From a virus, in IMG/VR virus record IMGVR_UViG_3300032241_002703, positions 1 to 29,227 of that record: DNA of 29,227 bases. One strand, 5' to 3'. The notes below the pieces were generated by a model. The model ran no database searches. It was not told the origin of the DNA and was given only the letters and a program-made list of their open reading frames with translations. Position numbers and translations under genes: made by a program. This document shows, piece after piece, positions 1 through 8,106 of this stretch. The stretch's first letter is position 1. Each line of letters opens with the position of its first letter.

Positions 1-1714
1 CTGATCCTTGAAGGAGGCGGTTGAGCGCTTTGTGTGTAAATGCTCGCCTTATTTTTGGTCCCCACTTTTCTATGGCTTCCTCATAAGGCAAGTACACACT
101 GCCGTCATGGGAAAAAGTTGGCTCATACAGAGGAAAACGTGCATACCTGCCTGCAAAGGTGCGAATGTGTCCTTTTTGCGCCGCCCGCTGGCTTGCCAAA
201 TTGTAGATGTCTTTCACAAACGGAAAGGTAGAATGGTATTGCTCAAAGAGCGGTTTGACCTCTTCAAGCTCCCGCCCCAAGTTGGAGGCAAGCGCTTTTT
301 CACCCATGCCATACACTAGACCGAAATTGATACTTTTTGCCTCTTTCCTTGGCACACCTGTGAGGTTTGAAACAAATTCATGGAAATCTGTTTTTGGATC
401 AGTGCGGTATTGAGAGCGGGCGAGGTCAGCGGATTCACCGGTGCCGTAGTGTACCAGCATCCGGTATTCTATCTGAGAGTAGTCAAAAGATCCCCAAGAG
501 CTATGCCCAGCATCAGGCACAAAAATGGAGCGAATAAGAGGACCAAGCTCAGGATCACGAGCGGGAATGTTTTGCAAATTAGGCGTTGAAGAACTAAAGC
601 GACCAGAGACAGTGCCAGAATCATCAGACCGCAAAGGATGAAATTGTCCATAGATTCTGCCTCCTTTATGGCTCTCTAAAATGTAAGACCGAATAAATGT
701 ATCTCTTGCTTTGGTCAACTTTCTACACTCAGCAATCTCAGGAATGTTATCCTCCAACCACTTCGATCTGAATGATGGTTTACCCGTGTTGGTCATGGGA
801 TAAGACAATTTCCTAGCCCTTGCTACTTTCTCAACATCAGCGGCAGCATAAATGTTGACACCACCCAATGTCTTTTCTATGGTTTCAATTCTTGCACTCA
901 ACGCATCATCTACTATTTTTGCTTTTTCTAAATCCACCCTTACCCCATGCTGCCTCATCTTCAACAGGATGGGCAACAACGCACTCTCAAGGTCAAACAG
1001 GCCCATGAGCCCTTGTTCTGCAAGGATTTCTTTTTGCTTGTTCCACACATGGATTGCTAATGAGGCATCTGCCTCTGCATAGGGTCCGACCAGCGCAGGA
1101 GGGCATCGGTATATGTTGCCAGCCTGTTTTCTTTCTGCATTGCCTCCATATGCTCTAGCAGCCCAGTCATATAGTCTTTTTTCCTCTTTGGTTTCTCCAA
1201 GATATTTTTTGGAGAGCGCATTGAGAGAATAGCTGAGAGCATGCTCATCAATGAGTGGTTCAGCAATTTGGATATCCCTAATTGCTCCTTTAGTCTGTAT
1301 ACCCAAGCTGGCGAGCCATCCGATATCGTAGAGAGCGTTAGCAAATACCTTTTCTGTTTCCTCATTTTCTGCAACCGCTTTGATAAAAGCAAGAACGGAT
1401 GCCCTGTCCTGGTTTTCGCCAAGCGTGTGTGCAATCGGAAAATACCAGGCCTTGTCTTCTGTGGCAATTGAGATGCCTGCCACATAGCCCTCACCGGTGG
1501 CCCAACCCGGACCGAGGTCAAAGATTTTTGGATCATAAGTCTCCGTATCAATAGCAATCTGTTTTACACCGGTCAAATTGGGGAAGCTGTGCATTTTCCA
1601 GCCGGTGTCGGGTATAGAAGGTATGGGGCGGTTAGTTTGTTGCTTAGCGCCCTTTTTATCCGATTTGACAGTTTCAATGTCTTCCCAAAATAAGCCCTGT
1701 GAATCATGTCTCAT
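1..1714 (-). CDS. Family A DNA polymerase (PolI-like) with 3'-5' exonuclease, C-terminus cut by window edge
   Basis: This is the phage replicative DNA polymerase of the PolA family, read as an open frame of about 571 codons running off the left edge. The N-terminal half holds a DEDDy proofreading exonuclease: ExoI with D56 and E58 (AIDTET), ExoII N126 to D130 (NALYDIGWL), and ExoIII Y212 to D216 (YAEADAS). The polymerase half shows SGRFSSSTPNLQNIP, motif A at about D411 (DYSQIEYR), and the O-helix at about residues 455-470 (RKEAKSINFGLVYGMG). The frame stops at the window edge near the LLQGSA motif, so the motif C catalytic acid is outside. The start ATG overlaps the stop of the clamp-like gene as ATGA. 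There is no 5'-3' exonuclease domain, as is usual for phage enzymes. Family assignment is firm; the replicative role is inferred from context. Confidence 0.95.
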   Translation of the reverse strand, partial: MRHDSQGLFWEDIETVKSDKKGAKQQTNRPIPSIPDTGWKMHSFPNLTGVKQIAIDTETYDPKIFDLGPGWATGEGYVAGISIATEDKAWYFPIAHTLGENQDRASVLAFIKAVAENEETEKVFANALYDIGWLASLGIQTKGAIRDIQIAEPLIDEHALSYSLNALSKKYLGETKEEKRLYDWAARAYGGNAERKQAGNIYRCPPALVGPYAEADASLAIHVWNKQKEILAEQGLMGLFDLESALLPILLKMRQHGVRVDLEKAKIVDDALSARIETIEKTLGGVNIYAAADVEKVARARKLSYPMTNTGKPSFRSKWLEDNIPEIAECRKLTKARDTFIRSYILESHKGGRIYGQFHPLRSDDSGTVSGRFSSSTPNLQNIPARDPELGPLIRSIFVPDAGHSSWGSFDYSQIEYRMLVHYGTGESADLARSQYRTDPKTDFHEFVSNLTGVPRKEAKSINFGLVYGMGEKALASNLGRELEEVKPLFEQYHSTFPFVKDIYNLASQRAAQKGHIRTFAGRYARFPLYEPTFSHDGSVYLPYEEAIEKWGPKIRRAFTHKALNRLLQGS

Positions 1715-2676
1715 GAACGAACCCCAATGATCATACCTTTGAGGTTACCTGTACCGCTGAATGGACAAGGGCTAGGGTAAGTGGTGAAATCCGCCTTGAT
1801 TGCTTCATCGAGCGTTTTCTCAATCATCTCAGCCCTGAACCTTGCCTCCGGCAACTCAATGCCTTCTACTGATGCACTATGCACCCCATCCATGGTATGC
1901 ACCCCTTTAGCATCAAACACCACCACTGGGAATTTAGGATCAGGATGGAAGTGAGCGATCTTGGTTACTGCATCCGCCAACTGTCCGGGAACAGCAGGCA
2001 ATTGCTCATAGTCAAATTTGTCTAGCATTTTTTGCACATCAGGCCACTCCAAACTAGAAGGCAACACACGCATCCAAAATTTGTCATAGATAAAGTAAAT
2101 GTAGTTGTCTTGTTGCATCATGGCAACTGGGTCTTGCCCCACTCTTATCATCTCATCAATGGCAGAAATTGGAAACGATGCATTGATAGGAGAAACAAAG
2201 GGCAAGCTGACCAGAATCACATTGTTGGTGGCGTAGAGGATATTGTTCTTAAAGAGCAAGGAACAACTCCACGGCCTTGATGCATCATCAGAAATAAAAG
2301 GTTTAAGACGCTTCAATGCCGCTACCAGCCCTTTATTAACTGTCTGCGCTATACCTGCTGGTGGTGGAGGTGTGATGGGATAGTCAGCCGCTGCCATCAA
2401 AGGCAAGGTGGCTTTAAAACCAAGGCGCTTGATGGTAAGTTTACTGTCCTTTACCGTAATGGTGGGTTCACCGTCACAGGCATTGGCAGCTTTCAAAAAG
2501 CGAGACGCTGGGACAGTGGCATGCACACCGGCAAGCTCTGAGCATTCAGCATCAATCGCTACTGCCCTTCCATCCATTCCTTGGATGCGCCCGTTGTAGA
2601 TATGGATGTGTGTGAAGGCAGGGACAAGGTCCTTGTCCGCCACTGTGCCCGCTACTAGTTTGATGGTTTCTAACAT
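1711..2676 (-). CDS. Putative DNA sliding clamp (DnaN/beta-like)
   Basis: The 321-residue product resembles bacterial beta clamps in pattern rather than strong identity. VPASRFLKAANAC, then a TITVKDSKLTIKRLGFKATLPL strand pair ending in an ADYP turn, matches the end of clamp domain 1. A second unit (ALKRLKPFISDDASRPW, then LYATNNVILVSLPF) and FPISAIDEMIRVG match domain 2, and the chain ends in a strand like the clamp C-terminus. It would be a ring-shaped processivity factor for the adjoining polymerase, whose ATG overlaps this stop codon. I chose the ATG at 2676 because AGGAA lies a few bases upstream and it follows the dpdA stop by 7 bases; a longer frame to 2724 would run into dpdA. The family is fairly likely, not certain. 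Confidence 0.65.
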   Translation of the reverse strand: MLETIKLVAGTVADKDLVPAFTHIHIYNGRIQGMDGRAVAIDAECSELAGVHATVPASRFLKAANACDGEPTITVKDSKLTIKRLGFKATLPLMAAADYPITPPPPAGIAQTVNKGLVAALKRLKPFISDDASRPWSCSLLFKNNILYATNNVILVSLPFVSPINASFPISAIDEMIRVGQDPVAMMQQDNYIYFIYDKFWMRVLPSSLEWPDVQKMLDKFDYEQLPAVPGQLADAVTKIAHFHPDPKFPVVVFDAKGVHTMDGVHSASVEGIELPEARFRAEMIEKTLDEAIKADFTTYPSPCPFSGTGNLKGMIIGVRS

Positions 2677-2683
2677 TTTATTC

Positions 2684-3622
2684 CTATAAGTCAAACAAAG
2701 AATCTTGATACATGGCGTTGGCATCAGGAAGCACCTTGAGCCATTCCACCGTTTCCAATCCAGTCATCACCCGTCTTGCCATGTGCTCAGATTTCAATTC
2801 CTCAATGGTGATACCATGCAAAGCAGCCCTTGCCGCTATCACATCCACCATGTGCTTGGGCACGGTATTGATGTGAACATCTTTGGTGAATCGGTTAGGG
2901 CTTTCATTGGAGGTAGATATTTGGCACAGTTTACCATTGTGCAAATACTTCACCCCACCCATAACTGCTGTATACAACCAGTAAGCGGAATCCACAGAAT
3001 ACCACGGCACTTGTCTTAACATGGTTTCACCGGTAGCTGCCAATCCATGAGTTTTTTTGTTAGGCAATTTCCGGTGCACATAATTTGCCCATGAGCGTCT
3101 AGACACCTCTGACAAATCATTTCGAGGTGAGACACAGATGTAGTCAGCCATGTCCGCCACTTCAAACATTCTTTGCTCCGACTCATTCTGGTGAAACACT
3201 GGCAACACCACAGGTCCAAATTCTTGGGTCAGGAGTTTGAAGTTTTCATCTGATGTTTTAATAGCGTCCGCTATTTCCTCTTCACCCGCTGTAACACCTG
3301 GCGAACCAGGAATCACATCCAAGTTAATGAGCCACACCTTTACATGACTTGGGATCAACTTCATCACATCATGGTAGGTGGCAATGAGGTTGGGCAACTG
3401 CACCTGTTTCCCCTTTGACCAAGCGGTGAAGGCGCCGGAGTCAAGAATCATCTCCTTAACCGCTGCTCCTTCAATTTTGCACAGTTCAGCCCACTTTTTT
3501 GCCTCTTTAATGTAATGGTCATGGCAAGAGCATAGACGGTAGTCAAATGCCCGAGCCAGCTTTTCCTCAATGGCGTCTGAACCGCCAATGGTGCCGGAAA
3601 AGAAATACTTTACCTTACTCAC
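2684..3622 (-). CDS. dpdA: DpdA, 7-deazaguanine DNA transglycosylase (TGT-like)
   Basis: DpdA is a relative of tRNA-guanine transglycosylase that swaps guanine in DNA for a 7-deazaguanine base. The product (312 residues from this start) carries ILDSGAFTAWSKGK, matching the TGT DSGGF catalytic segment, and a later PWYSVDSAYW block whose Asp is the likely nucleophile. It also has HGLAATGETMLRQ between them, typical of phage DpdA. The family usually lacks the tRNA-binding parts of bacterial TGT, consistent with this length. It directly follows queF and precedes the clamp and polymerase genes, which places base exchange next to replication. The start is uncertain: the GTG at 3622 overlaps the queF stop by 8 bases, and a TTG at 3637 adds five residues. 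Neither has a good ribosome site, so translational coupling to queF is likely. Confidence 0.88.
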   Translation of the reverse strand: MSKVKYFFSGTIGGSDAIEEKLARAFDYRLCSCHDHYIKEAKKWAELCKIEGAAVKEMILDSGAFTAWSKGKQVQLPNLIATYHDVMKLIPSHVKVWLINLDVIPGSPGVTAGEEEIADAIKTSDENFKLLTQEFGPVVLPVFHQNESEQRMFEVADMADYICVSPRNDLSEVSRRSWANYVHRKLPNKKTHGLAATGETMLRQVPWYSVDSAYWLYTAVMGGVKYLHNGKLCQISTSNESPNRFTKDVHINTVPKHMVDVIAARAALHGITIEELKSEHMARRVMTGLETVEWLKVLPDANAMYQDSLFDL

Positions 3623-4058
3623 CGCGATAGTACTCAAAAGTAGGCCAGAAAGGAATCCCGCCTCTGGGGGTGAATTGTCCTTCTACTTTCACATATTCTG
3701 GGTCCAACAGGTCAATGAGGTCTTGAGCAATCCGGGTCACACAACTCTCATGAAACTCCCCCACCTGCCTGAATGAGCCCAGATACAATTTCCAAGATTT
3801 TGACTCCACACACCACTCCCTTGGTTGATACTTCACAACTATGGTAGCAAAATCAGGTTGACCAGTCAAGGGACAGAGAGAGGTAAATTCAGGAGAAGTA
3901 ATTTTGATGCTGGTGTTAGCAAGAGAATTCCCCGCCTTTACTCTAATTTTCATCGGGTTGGGAAAGCGCTCAAGCAACTTTGGGTCAGCGCCGTCATACT
4001 GGTAAGAGGTGTCTTTACCAAGTGCTTTTAGATCATCTGTTTTAGAAAGTTTTTTCAT
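3615..4058 (-). CDS. queF: QueF, NADPH-dependent preQ0 reductase
   Basis: QueF reduces the nitrile of preQ0 (7-cyano-7-deazaguanine) to the aminomethyl group of preQ1. At 147 residues this is the short, single-domain type. It has the thioimide-forming Cys62 in TSLCPLTGQPDF with Asp69, the QueF signature ESKSWKLYL at residues 85-93, and FHESC followed by FTPRGGI near the end. All diagnostic positions are intact, unlike in QueC and QueD of the same operon. Its ATG lies four bases after the folE stop and the ribosome site AAAGGA spans that stop. A true QueF next to DpdA implies preQ1, rather than preQ0 or archaeosine, is the base supplied for DNA modification. That last step is inference. Confidence 0.95.
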   Translation of the reverse strand: MKKLSKTDDLKALGKDTSYQYDGADPKLLERFPNPMKIRVKAGNSLANTSIKITSPEFTSLCPLTGQPDFATIVVKYQPREWCVESKSWKLYLGSFRQVGEFHESCVTRIAQDLIDLLDPEYVKVEGQFTPRGGIPFWPTFEYYRGE

Positions 4059-4061
4059 TTT

Positions 4062-4619
4062 TCATCCTTTAATTAAACGCATTAACTCTTCTTTTGCTGA
4101 GCGATCCCACTCAAACAAACCTTTCATGGCAGAGGTCACTGTAGTGGATCCTTGCTGCCTTATACCTCTTGACTCCATACACATATGGCGACATTCTACC
4201 ACCACTCCTACCGCTTTGGGCGCCAAGGCGTTTTGAATAGCCTCCGCTACCTGACTGGTCAAGCGTTCTTGCACCTGAAGACGGCGGGCGTAAATGTCCA
4301 CCACTCTTGACAACTTGGAGAGCCCTACAATTCTACCATCCGGTATGTAGGCCACATGGGCTTTTCCGAAAAAAGGCGCCAAGTGGTGCTCACAATGACT
4401 GTAGAGTGGAATGTCTTTAACCAAAATAATTTGGTCATAGTTTTCTGCACCATCTTCAAAAGTTTTAAGAACATCTGCAGGATTGATGAGGTACCCACCT
4501 GCCCAATGTTCCCATGCTTTAGCCACCCGATCAGGTGTCTCAAGCAAGCCACCCCTGTCTGGGTTTTCACCGATAACAGAATGCAGTAAGTGCTGGATAA
4601 TGGTTTTCTTATCAGGCAT
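4062..4619 (-). CDS. folE: FolE, GTP cyclohydrolase I
   Basis: The enzyme opens the GTP imidazole ring to give 7,8-dihydroneopterin triphosphate, the first step of both folate and 7-deazaguanine synthesis. The 185-residue protein has [14 protein letters not shown] near the N-terminus, the zinc and catalytic segment [19 protein letters not shown] (Cys76, His79), and [12 protein letters not shown] with the second zinc cysteine at 147. The GLSKLSR and QVQERLT segments of type I enzymes are present. Its start overlaps the queC stop by 8 bases (ATGCCTGA), and queF follows at once. Operon context assigns it to preQ0 supply rather than folate. Family assignment is essentially certain. Confidence 0.97.
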   Translation of the reverse strand: MPDKKTIIQHLLHSVIGENPDRGGLLETPDRVAKAWEHWAGGYLINPADVLKTFEDGAENYDQIILVKDIPLYSHCEHHLAPFFGKAHVAYIPDGRIVGLSKLSRVVDIYARRLQVQERLTSQVAEAIQNALAPKAVGVVVECRHMCMESRGIRQQGSTTVTSAMKGLFEWDRSAKEELMRLIKG

Positions 4620-5406
4620 TCCGCAACTCCTCTATCTCCTGTACACATTGCACATACCATTCCCCTGTTTGCTTGTAGTTAGGGGTGTGAGGTAAAGGCA
4701 TCAAACCTTCTGACCACGCTCTTACCACTAAGGGGTCAGGCAAGTCAGCCTCCAAAAAGCCCTGTGCCCTTAGCACATTGGCATGATTGTTATCTACTGG
4801 TGGGTAGGTGCCGTCATAGGAAGTATGTGTGTAGGCAAGAGCAGCGTAGCCCTTAGCAGCTATCATACGCTTGATGCTTGATGCTTTGGTGTCGTTGAGC
4901 AAAGGGGCGATCACTTTAAGCTTGGAGATACCCAGCGACTCATTCGCCATAACTTCAAAATCATTGCGGTAAGCTTCTGTGCAATCTGGGTAGTTAGCGT
5001 TGTCTGCCTGGCAAATACCTGTGATAAGTGTGAAGCAATCAGCAACCACAGCTCTGTTAGCAGCAACAGTGAAAAACAGAGTATTGCGCATGGGAACAAA
5101 AGTAAGTTCCACCCGATTGCCAATGATCTTGTCCATGGACTGATAATCTTCATATTTCTCAAGCTCCTCTTGCGGATTGGTTAAAGGTGATCTGCCTTTT
5201 AAAATTGGACCTAATTCTACTACTTCATGACTTGCACAACCAGCGATTCTGGCAACTTTTTTAGCCGCCTCAATCTCAAGCCTGTGCTTTTGGTTGTAGT
5301 CAAAGGTTACTGCATGAACCTCTTCATAGTGTTGCTTGGCTAGAAACAAGCAGGTTGTCGAATCCTGACCGCCTGACAAGATGACCATCGCTTTCTCTTT
5401 TAACAT
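4612..5406 (-). CDS. queC: QueC-like preQ0 synthase lacking the zinc cysteines
   Basis: QueC converts 7-carboxy-7-deazaguanine and ammonia to preQ0 with ATP, through an amide intermediate. The 264-residue product has the PP-loop SGGQDSTTC near residues 11-19, [16 protein letters not shown] and [12 protein letters not shown], all in family order. The C-terminal zinc site is not there: where bacterial QueC has a TxTCYNG block followed by CGxCxxC, this protein reads [20 protein letters not shown] (residues 193-212), with Ser, Asp and His in place of cysteines. The fold around it (VLRAQGF) is retained, so this looks like a diverged site, not a frameshift. The ribosome site AGGGA overlaps the queD stop region. 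It should still be catalytically active if zinc is only structural; alternatively the reaction may differ. Confidence 0.9.
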   Translation of the reverse strand: MLKEKAMVILSGGQDSTTCLFLAKQHYEEVHAVTFDYNQKHRLEIEAAKKVARIAGCASHEVVELGPILKGRSPLTNPQEELEKYEDYQSMDKIIGNRVELTFVPMRNTLFFTVAANRAVVADCFTLITGICQADNANYPDCTEAYRNDFEVMANESLGISKLKVIAPLLNDTKASSIKRMIAAKGYAALAYTHTSYDGTYPPVDNNHANVLRAQGFLEADLPDPLVVRAWSEGLMPLPHTPNYKQTGEWYVQCVQEIEELRNA

Positions 5407-5408
5407 TT

Positions 5409-5861
5409 TTAGTCCCTTAGTTTAAAAATTGCTGAATTGGCGCCGTGCTCTTTCACCTCCACACTCACCAACCGGCATCTTGGTGAATGACTGTTCTTTG
5501 CTAACCAAGAGATTGCCATGCCAGCGCAAAGTTCTGCAAAGGCCTCACAACCCACCTTATCAACAACAACAATATCTGCTATACCTCTTATGTATGCTTG
5601 CTCATACCATTCAAGCTCCGGATCATCTTTTGCAACCAGCAGCTTGTGGTCAAACCAGCTTTCAAGTTCTGCCTTTAACGATTTAAGACTGCCAAAGTCA
5701 ATGACCCAGTTGTTATCATCTAGGTATTCTGCTTCAAACTCAAACCTAATAGACAAGGCATAACCGTGAATAAAGTGGCAATGACTTTTCGCTCTCCATT
5801 GTCTAAAAGCAGCTGACAGGCCAATCTCATGACCGTATGTTTTTGTTGATCTATAACTCAT
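5409..5861 (-). CDS. queD: QueD-like 6-carboxytetrahydropterin synthase, variant metal site
   Basis: QueD turns dihydroneopterin triphosphate into 6-carboxy-tetrahydropterin, the step after FolE. The 150-residue protein matches the PTPS/QueD family: [14 protein letters not shown], the catalytic pair FDHKLL (Asp71, His72), and the late Glu in EVKEHGA (Glu138). The catalytic Cys28 lies in [11 protein letters not shown]. The usual three zinc histidines are not all present: the first (in AAHRL of bacterial QueD) is Phe19 in SAAFRQW, the second is His32, and the third (HGH) is Tyr34. His27 or His29 may substitute. An AFRQW...HGYAL form seems to be a phage-associated subfamily, from memory and unchecked. 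The ATG overlaps the queE stop as ATGA. Confidence 0.87.
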   Translation of the reverse strand: MSYRSTKTYGHEIGLSAAFRQWRAKSHCHFIHGYALSIRFEFEAEYLDDNNWVIDFGSLKSLKAELESWFDHKLLVAKDDPELEWYEQAYIRGIADIVVVDKVGCEAFAELCAGMAISWLAKNSHSPRCRLVSVEVKEHGANSAIFKLRD

Positions 5862-6571
5862 GGCAATCCAATCATTTTGTGGGTTTGTAAAGTTAGCCGA
5901 TAGTCATGTTCCATGCACAATTTGGCGGCTAGTTGGGTGTTGACAAAAGTGGTGTCCCAATCGGGATCGCCTTTCTTATCGTATTCCGCCATCGGTTGAA
6001 GCCAGATGGTATCAGTTGGGCGCTTGGGATGGAAAATGTACAGCTTCTCCCCTTTGCGCTGTGTAGATTTATTGGGCAAACCGTCATACGGATCTGTTTC
6101 ACCGTCTTTGATAATGTATTTCCAATGGTAACAATTGGCCTCAATCATTGGATGCACACTTCCTGTTTTAGGGGAACAAACAATTTCAATCTGCCCATCC
6201 CTTACTGGATGCCACAACTCATCTTGCCACAAAGTGCCAGCGGTTTCAATTTGAATCTTAAAACCATTAACAATGAGTGGTTTGCAGATTTCATATAGGT
6301 TTTGCCTGAAAGGCTCACCTCCGGTGATCACCACAAATTTACACGGATACTTACTTATCTCTTGCTGGATTTGAGCAGCGGTAAAATAAGTGGTTGATGA
6401 TTCAAAGTCAGTATCACAGAAGTGGCAACGTAAATTGCACCCAGCAAGCCGCAAAAACACCGCTGGCTTACCCGAATACGGACCTTCCCCTTGGATGGTA
6501 TGGAATATTTCTTGAACCCAGAAATGCCCCGTTCCTAAATCCTGCTTAAGTATTTGATTTTTTCCAAACAT
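5858..6571 (-). CDS. queE: QueE, 7-carboxy-7-deazaguanine synthase (radical SAM)
   Basis: QueE uses S-adenosylmethionine and a 4Fe-4S cluster to rearrange 6-carboxy-tetrahydropterin into 7-carboxy-7-deazaguanine. The 237-residue product starts with the substrate-binding block IFHTIQGEGPYSGKPAVFLR and then has the cluster motif CNLRCHFCDTDF with Cys45, Cys49 and Cys52. FVVITGGEPFRQ follows, then IETAGT and SPKTG, which are typical SAM- and substrate-contacting blocks. It is the first pathway gene of the operon. Its ATG shares one base with the preceding stop (TAATG), and GGAGAGGA lies upstream. All key residues look intact. Confidence 0.95.
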   Translation of the reverse strand: MFGKNQILKQDLGTGHFWVQEIFHTIQGEGPYSGKPAVFLRLAGCNLRCHFCDTDFESSTTYFTAAQIQQEISKYPCKFVVITGGEPFRQNLYEICKPLIVNGFKIQIETAGTLWQDELWHPVRDGQIEIVCSPKTGSVHPMIEANCYHWKYIIKDGETDPYDGLPNKSTQRKGEKLYIFHPKRPTDTIWLQPMAEYDKKGDPDWDTTFVNTQLAAKLCMEHDYRLTLQTHKMIGLP

Positions 6572-6789
6572 TAAATATCCTCTCCTTTTAAAAAACCTTC
6601 TTCAATCAACTTAGACACCCGTGAGAGTGTCCAGTCATACTCAGACCCAAACCCCACCAACATATAGTCCATCAAAGCGGAAAGGCGCATCTTGCCGCCT
6701 TCCAGTTTGATTTTACCAAGCACCATGCGATCAAGGGTTGCGATATTTCGCACAGGCTTGGTTAAAGTCAAGAGTACATCACTACTCAT
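6571..6789 (-). CDS. Small protein of unknown function, 72 residues
   Basis: I do not recognise this protein. It is 72 residues, mixed in charge, without membrane segments, cysteines or an evident motif. The second half (YDWTLSRVSKLIEEGFLKGED) looks helical, and could be a small winged-helix-like or adaptor fold, but that is a guess. It is real by context: its ATG overlaps the DUF932 gene stop as ATGA, and its own stop overlaps the queE start. Being locked between a DUF932-like gene and the 7-deazaguanine genes, it could have a role in DNA modification or replication. No function is assigned. Confidence 0.75.
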   Translation of the reverse strand: MSSDVLLTLTKPVRNIATLDRMVLGKIKLEGGKMRLSALMDYMLVGFGSEYDWTLSRVSKLIEEGFLKGEDI

Positions 6790-7769
6790 ACATCTACCAA
6801 TTCGTCCGCCAACCAGGCAGCTTTTGCTTTGATGTTGCGTCCATCACCAAACCAAGCACTGTCCATGCGAACATCATTGGAGCGACCTTTGTGGTGATCT
6901 ACATACTCAGTCACCGCATTGACCAATCCCCATACCGTTCCTTTAGCCGCTTTCATATCTGCGCCAATACCATCACCATGGAATAGGTTGTTGAGCAATT
7001 CTACTGTCCTGTTGGACACTACTGTATCGCCGTCATTGTCTGTGTACACAGCAACTTCTGAAAAGTAGTCAAGCGCTTGCTCATTGGACACACCTGTATT
7101 GCTCCAGGCATCAACATGCTTGATGAATGAATCCCAAGAGGTAGCTGCCAAGCCCAATTGTGCTTTGACTTTCTGATCGTCAAACACAGTGCGGTGGTTG
7201 ATACGGACAAGATTTTGAACCTTACCGCTATTGGCTTCTTCCATTGCAAAGGACAAGGTGTTATTGCACACCACCCGAATGCTTGTGAACATGGCAGTAG
7301 TTGCCATAGAACCGTCACAAGCGGTGCCCAGTAACAAGTAACCTTTGAGGGTGTCATCCAATACCTTTGCCTCTTTACCCATGTTGGCAAGTGCCCAGTA
7401 TTTGCGACCACCTTTGAGGACACCAGCAGTTTCTAATTGAAAGCCAGATTTCTCAGTCAAGTCACGATAAAATTCCAACACCTCTGCAGGTTGCACAATT
7501 TGGTAGCGGTTGGAAACCACAGCCAAGGGAGAGGAGTTATCGGAGCGGTACAACACTTTGCGATCAGGTACTTCTAAAATTTCACCCATACCAACATTTT
7601 CTTGGAAAAGGGCTCGGGTCTCAAGAATAGAAAAATCCATTCCCGCTGCTTCCTGCCATTGCTCAATGCTTGCACCTGCTTGCAATTGTTGTCCAAGGCC
7701 GTGCCAAGGGGTTTCCCCCACATAGGCCATAGCAGCAAATCCTTTAGTCATATCAATTTCGTGTGCCAT
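6786..7769 (-). CDS. DUF932-like phage/plasmid protein
   Basis: The 327-residue product looks like the DUF932 family (the phage/plasmid-like TIGR03299 type), found in many phages and plasmids with no settled function. Family-like features are the N-terminal AYVGETPWHGLGQQL, the YRSDNSSPLAVVSNRYQIVQP segment, and the middle block SIRVVCNNTLSFA, with a C-terminal region ending in KAKAAWLADELV. It has no signal peptide or membrane span. The start ATG has AAAGGAA upstream, and the preceding gene ends 19 bases away. It heads the tightly overlapped part of operon 2, so it is co-expressed with the DNA modification enzymes. A DNA transaction role is possible but unproven. Confidence 0.85.
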   Translation of the reverse strand: MAHEIDMTKGFAAMAYVGETPWHGLGQQLQAGASIEQWQEAAGMDFSILETRALFQENVGMGEILEVPDRKVLYRSDNSSPLAVVSNRYQIVQPAEVLEFYRDLTEKSGFQLETAGVLKGGRKYWALANMGKEAKVLDDTLKGYLLLGTACDGSMATTAMFTSIRVVCNNTLSFAMEEANSGKVQNLVRINHRTVFDDQKVKAQLGLAATSWDSFIKHVDAWSNTGVSNEQALDYFSEVAVYTDNDGDTVVSNRTVELLNNLFHGDGIGADMKAAKGTVWGLVNAVTEYVDHHKGRSNDVRMDSAWFGDGRNIKAKAAWLADELVDV

Positions 7770-7788
7770 GATAGTATTCCTTTAAAAA

Positions 7789-8082
7789 TTAGTTAGACAA
7801 TGCTTTTGTGGTTGCACTCAAAATGTTGTAAGTCACTGTAGTGTACTTGGCAACAATGTCTGCTGGAATGTTTGCCTCTTTAGCGGCTTTTGCCCAAGCA
7901 ACAGTTTTTTTCTCAGGAGTCACACCCACTGTGGTAACATAGATGGTGCCAGCGTATGTGCCAGGACCAAGAAGCTTGATCTGGTCTTTGTACGATTCTG
8001 CCTGTTCTTGCAATTCCTCAATCTTGTCTAGAATGAGGCCAAGTTGGTCAACAATTTGAAGAGCGTTAAGTGTAGTAGTCAT
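7789..8082 (-). CDS. Small early phage protein of unknown function, 97 residues
   Basis: This is the first gene after the 8107-8115 promoter. The N-terminal half (DQLGLILDKIEELQEQAESY) is likely a short coiled coil, followed by a small beta-rich part around GPGTYAGTIYVTTVG and a helical tail. I do not recognise the family. The ATG at 8082 is preferred over an upstream in-frame start at 8172, because the promoter and the conserved leader (8090-8104) lie between the two and would be inside the longer frame. First-gene position suggests abundant early expression. Confidence 0.75.
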   Translation of the reverse strand: MTTTLNALQIVDQLGLILDKIEELQEQAESYKDQIKLLGPGTYAGTIYVTTVGVTPEKKTVAWAKAAKEANIPADIVAKYTTVTYNILSATTKALSN

Positions 8083-8089
8083 GATGTTT

Positions 8090-8104
8090 CTTTCTTTACT
8101 TTCT
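8090..8104 (-). repeat. 15-base leader element, copy 1 (AGAAAGTAAAGAAAG)
   Basis: The minus strand reads AGAAAGTAAAGAAAG just downstream of the extended -10 element and just before the ATG of the 97-residue protein. The identical 15 bases occur at 14522-14536, in the same position relative to promoter and start codon of the SNF2 helicase gene. It is purine-only apart from one T and includes a ribosome-site-like run. It may act as initially transcribed region, translation enhancer, or binding site for a regulator. Confidence 0.65.
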
Positions 8105-8106
8105 GG

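Noticed and set aside
469-651. 60-codon hydrophobic minus-strand frame resembling a membrane protein
   Set aside because: It overlaps the conserved palm motifs of the DNA polymerase in another frame; no good ribosome site.
1057-1557. 166-codon minus-strand frame inside the polymerase gene
   Set aside because: The polymerase exonuclease motifs lie in the other minus frame across the same bases.
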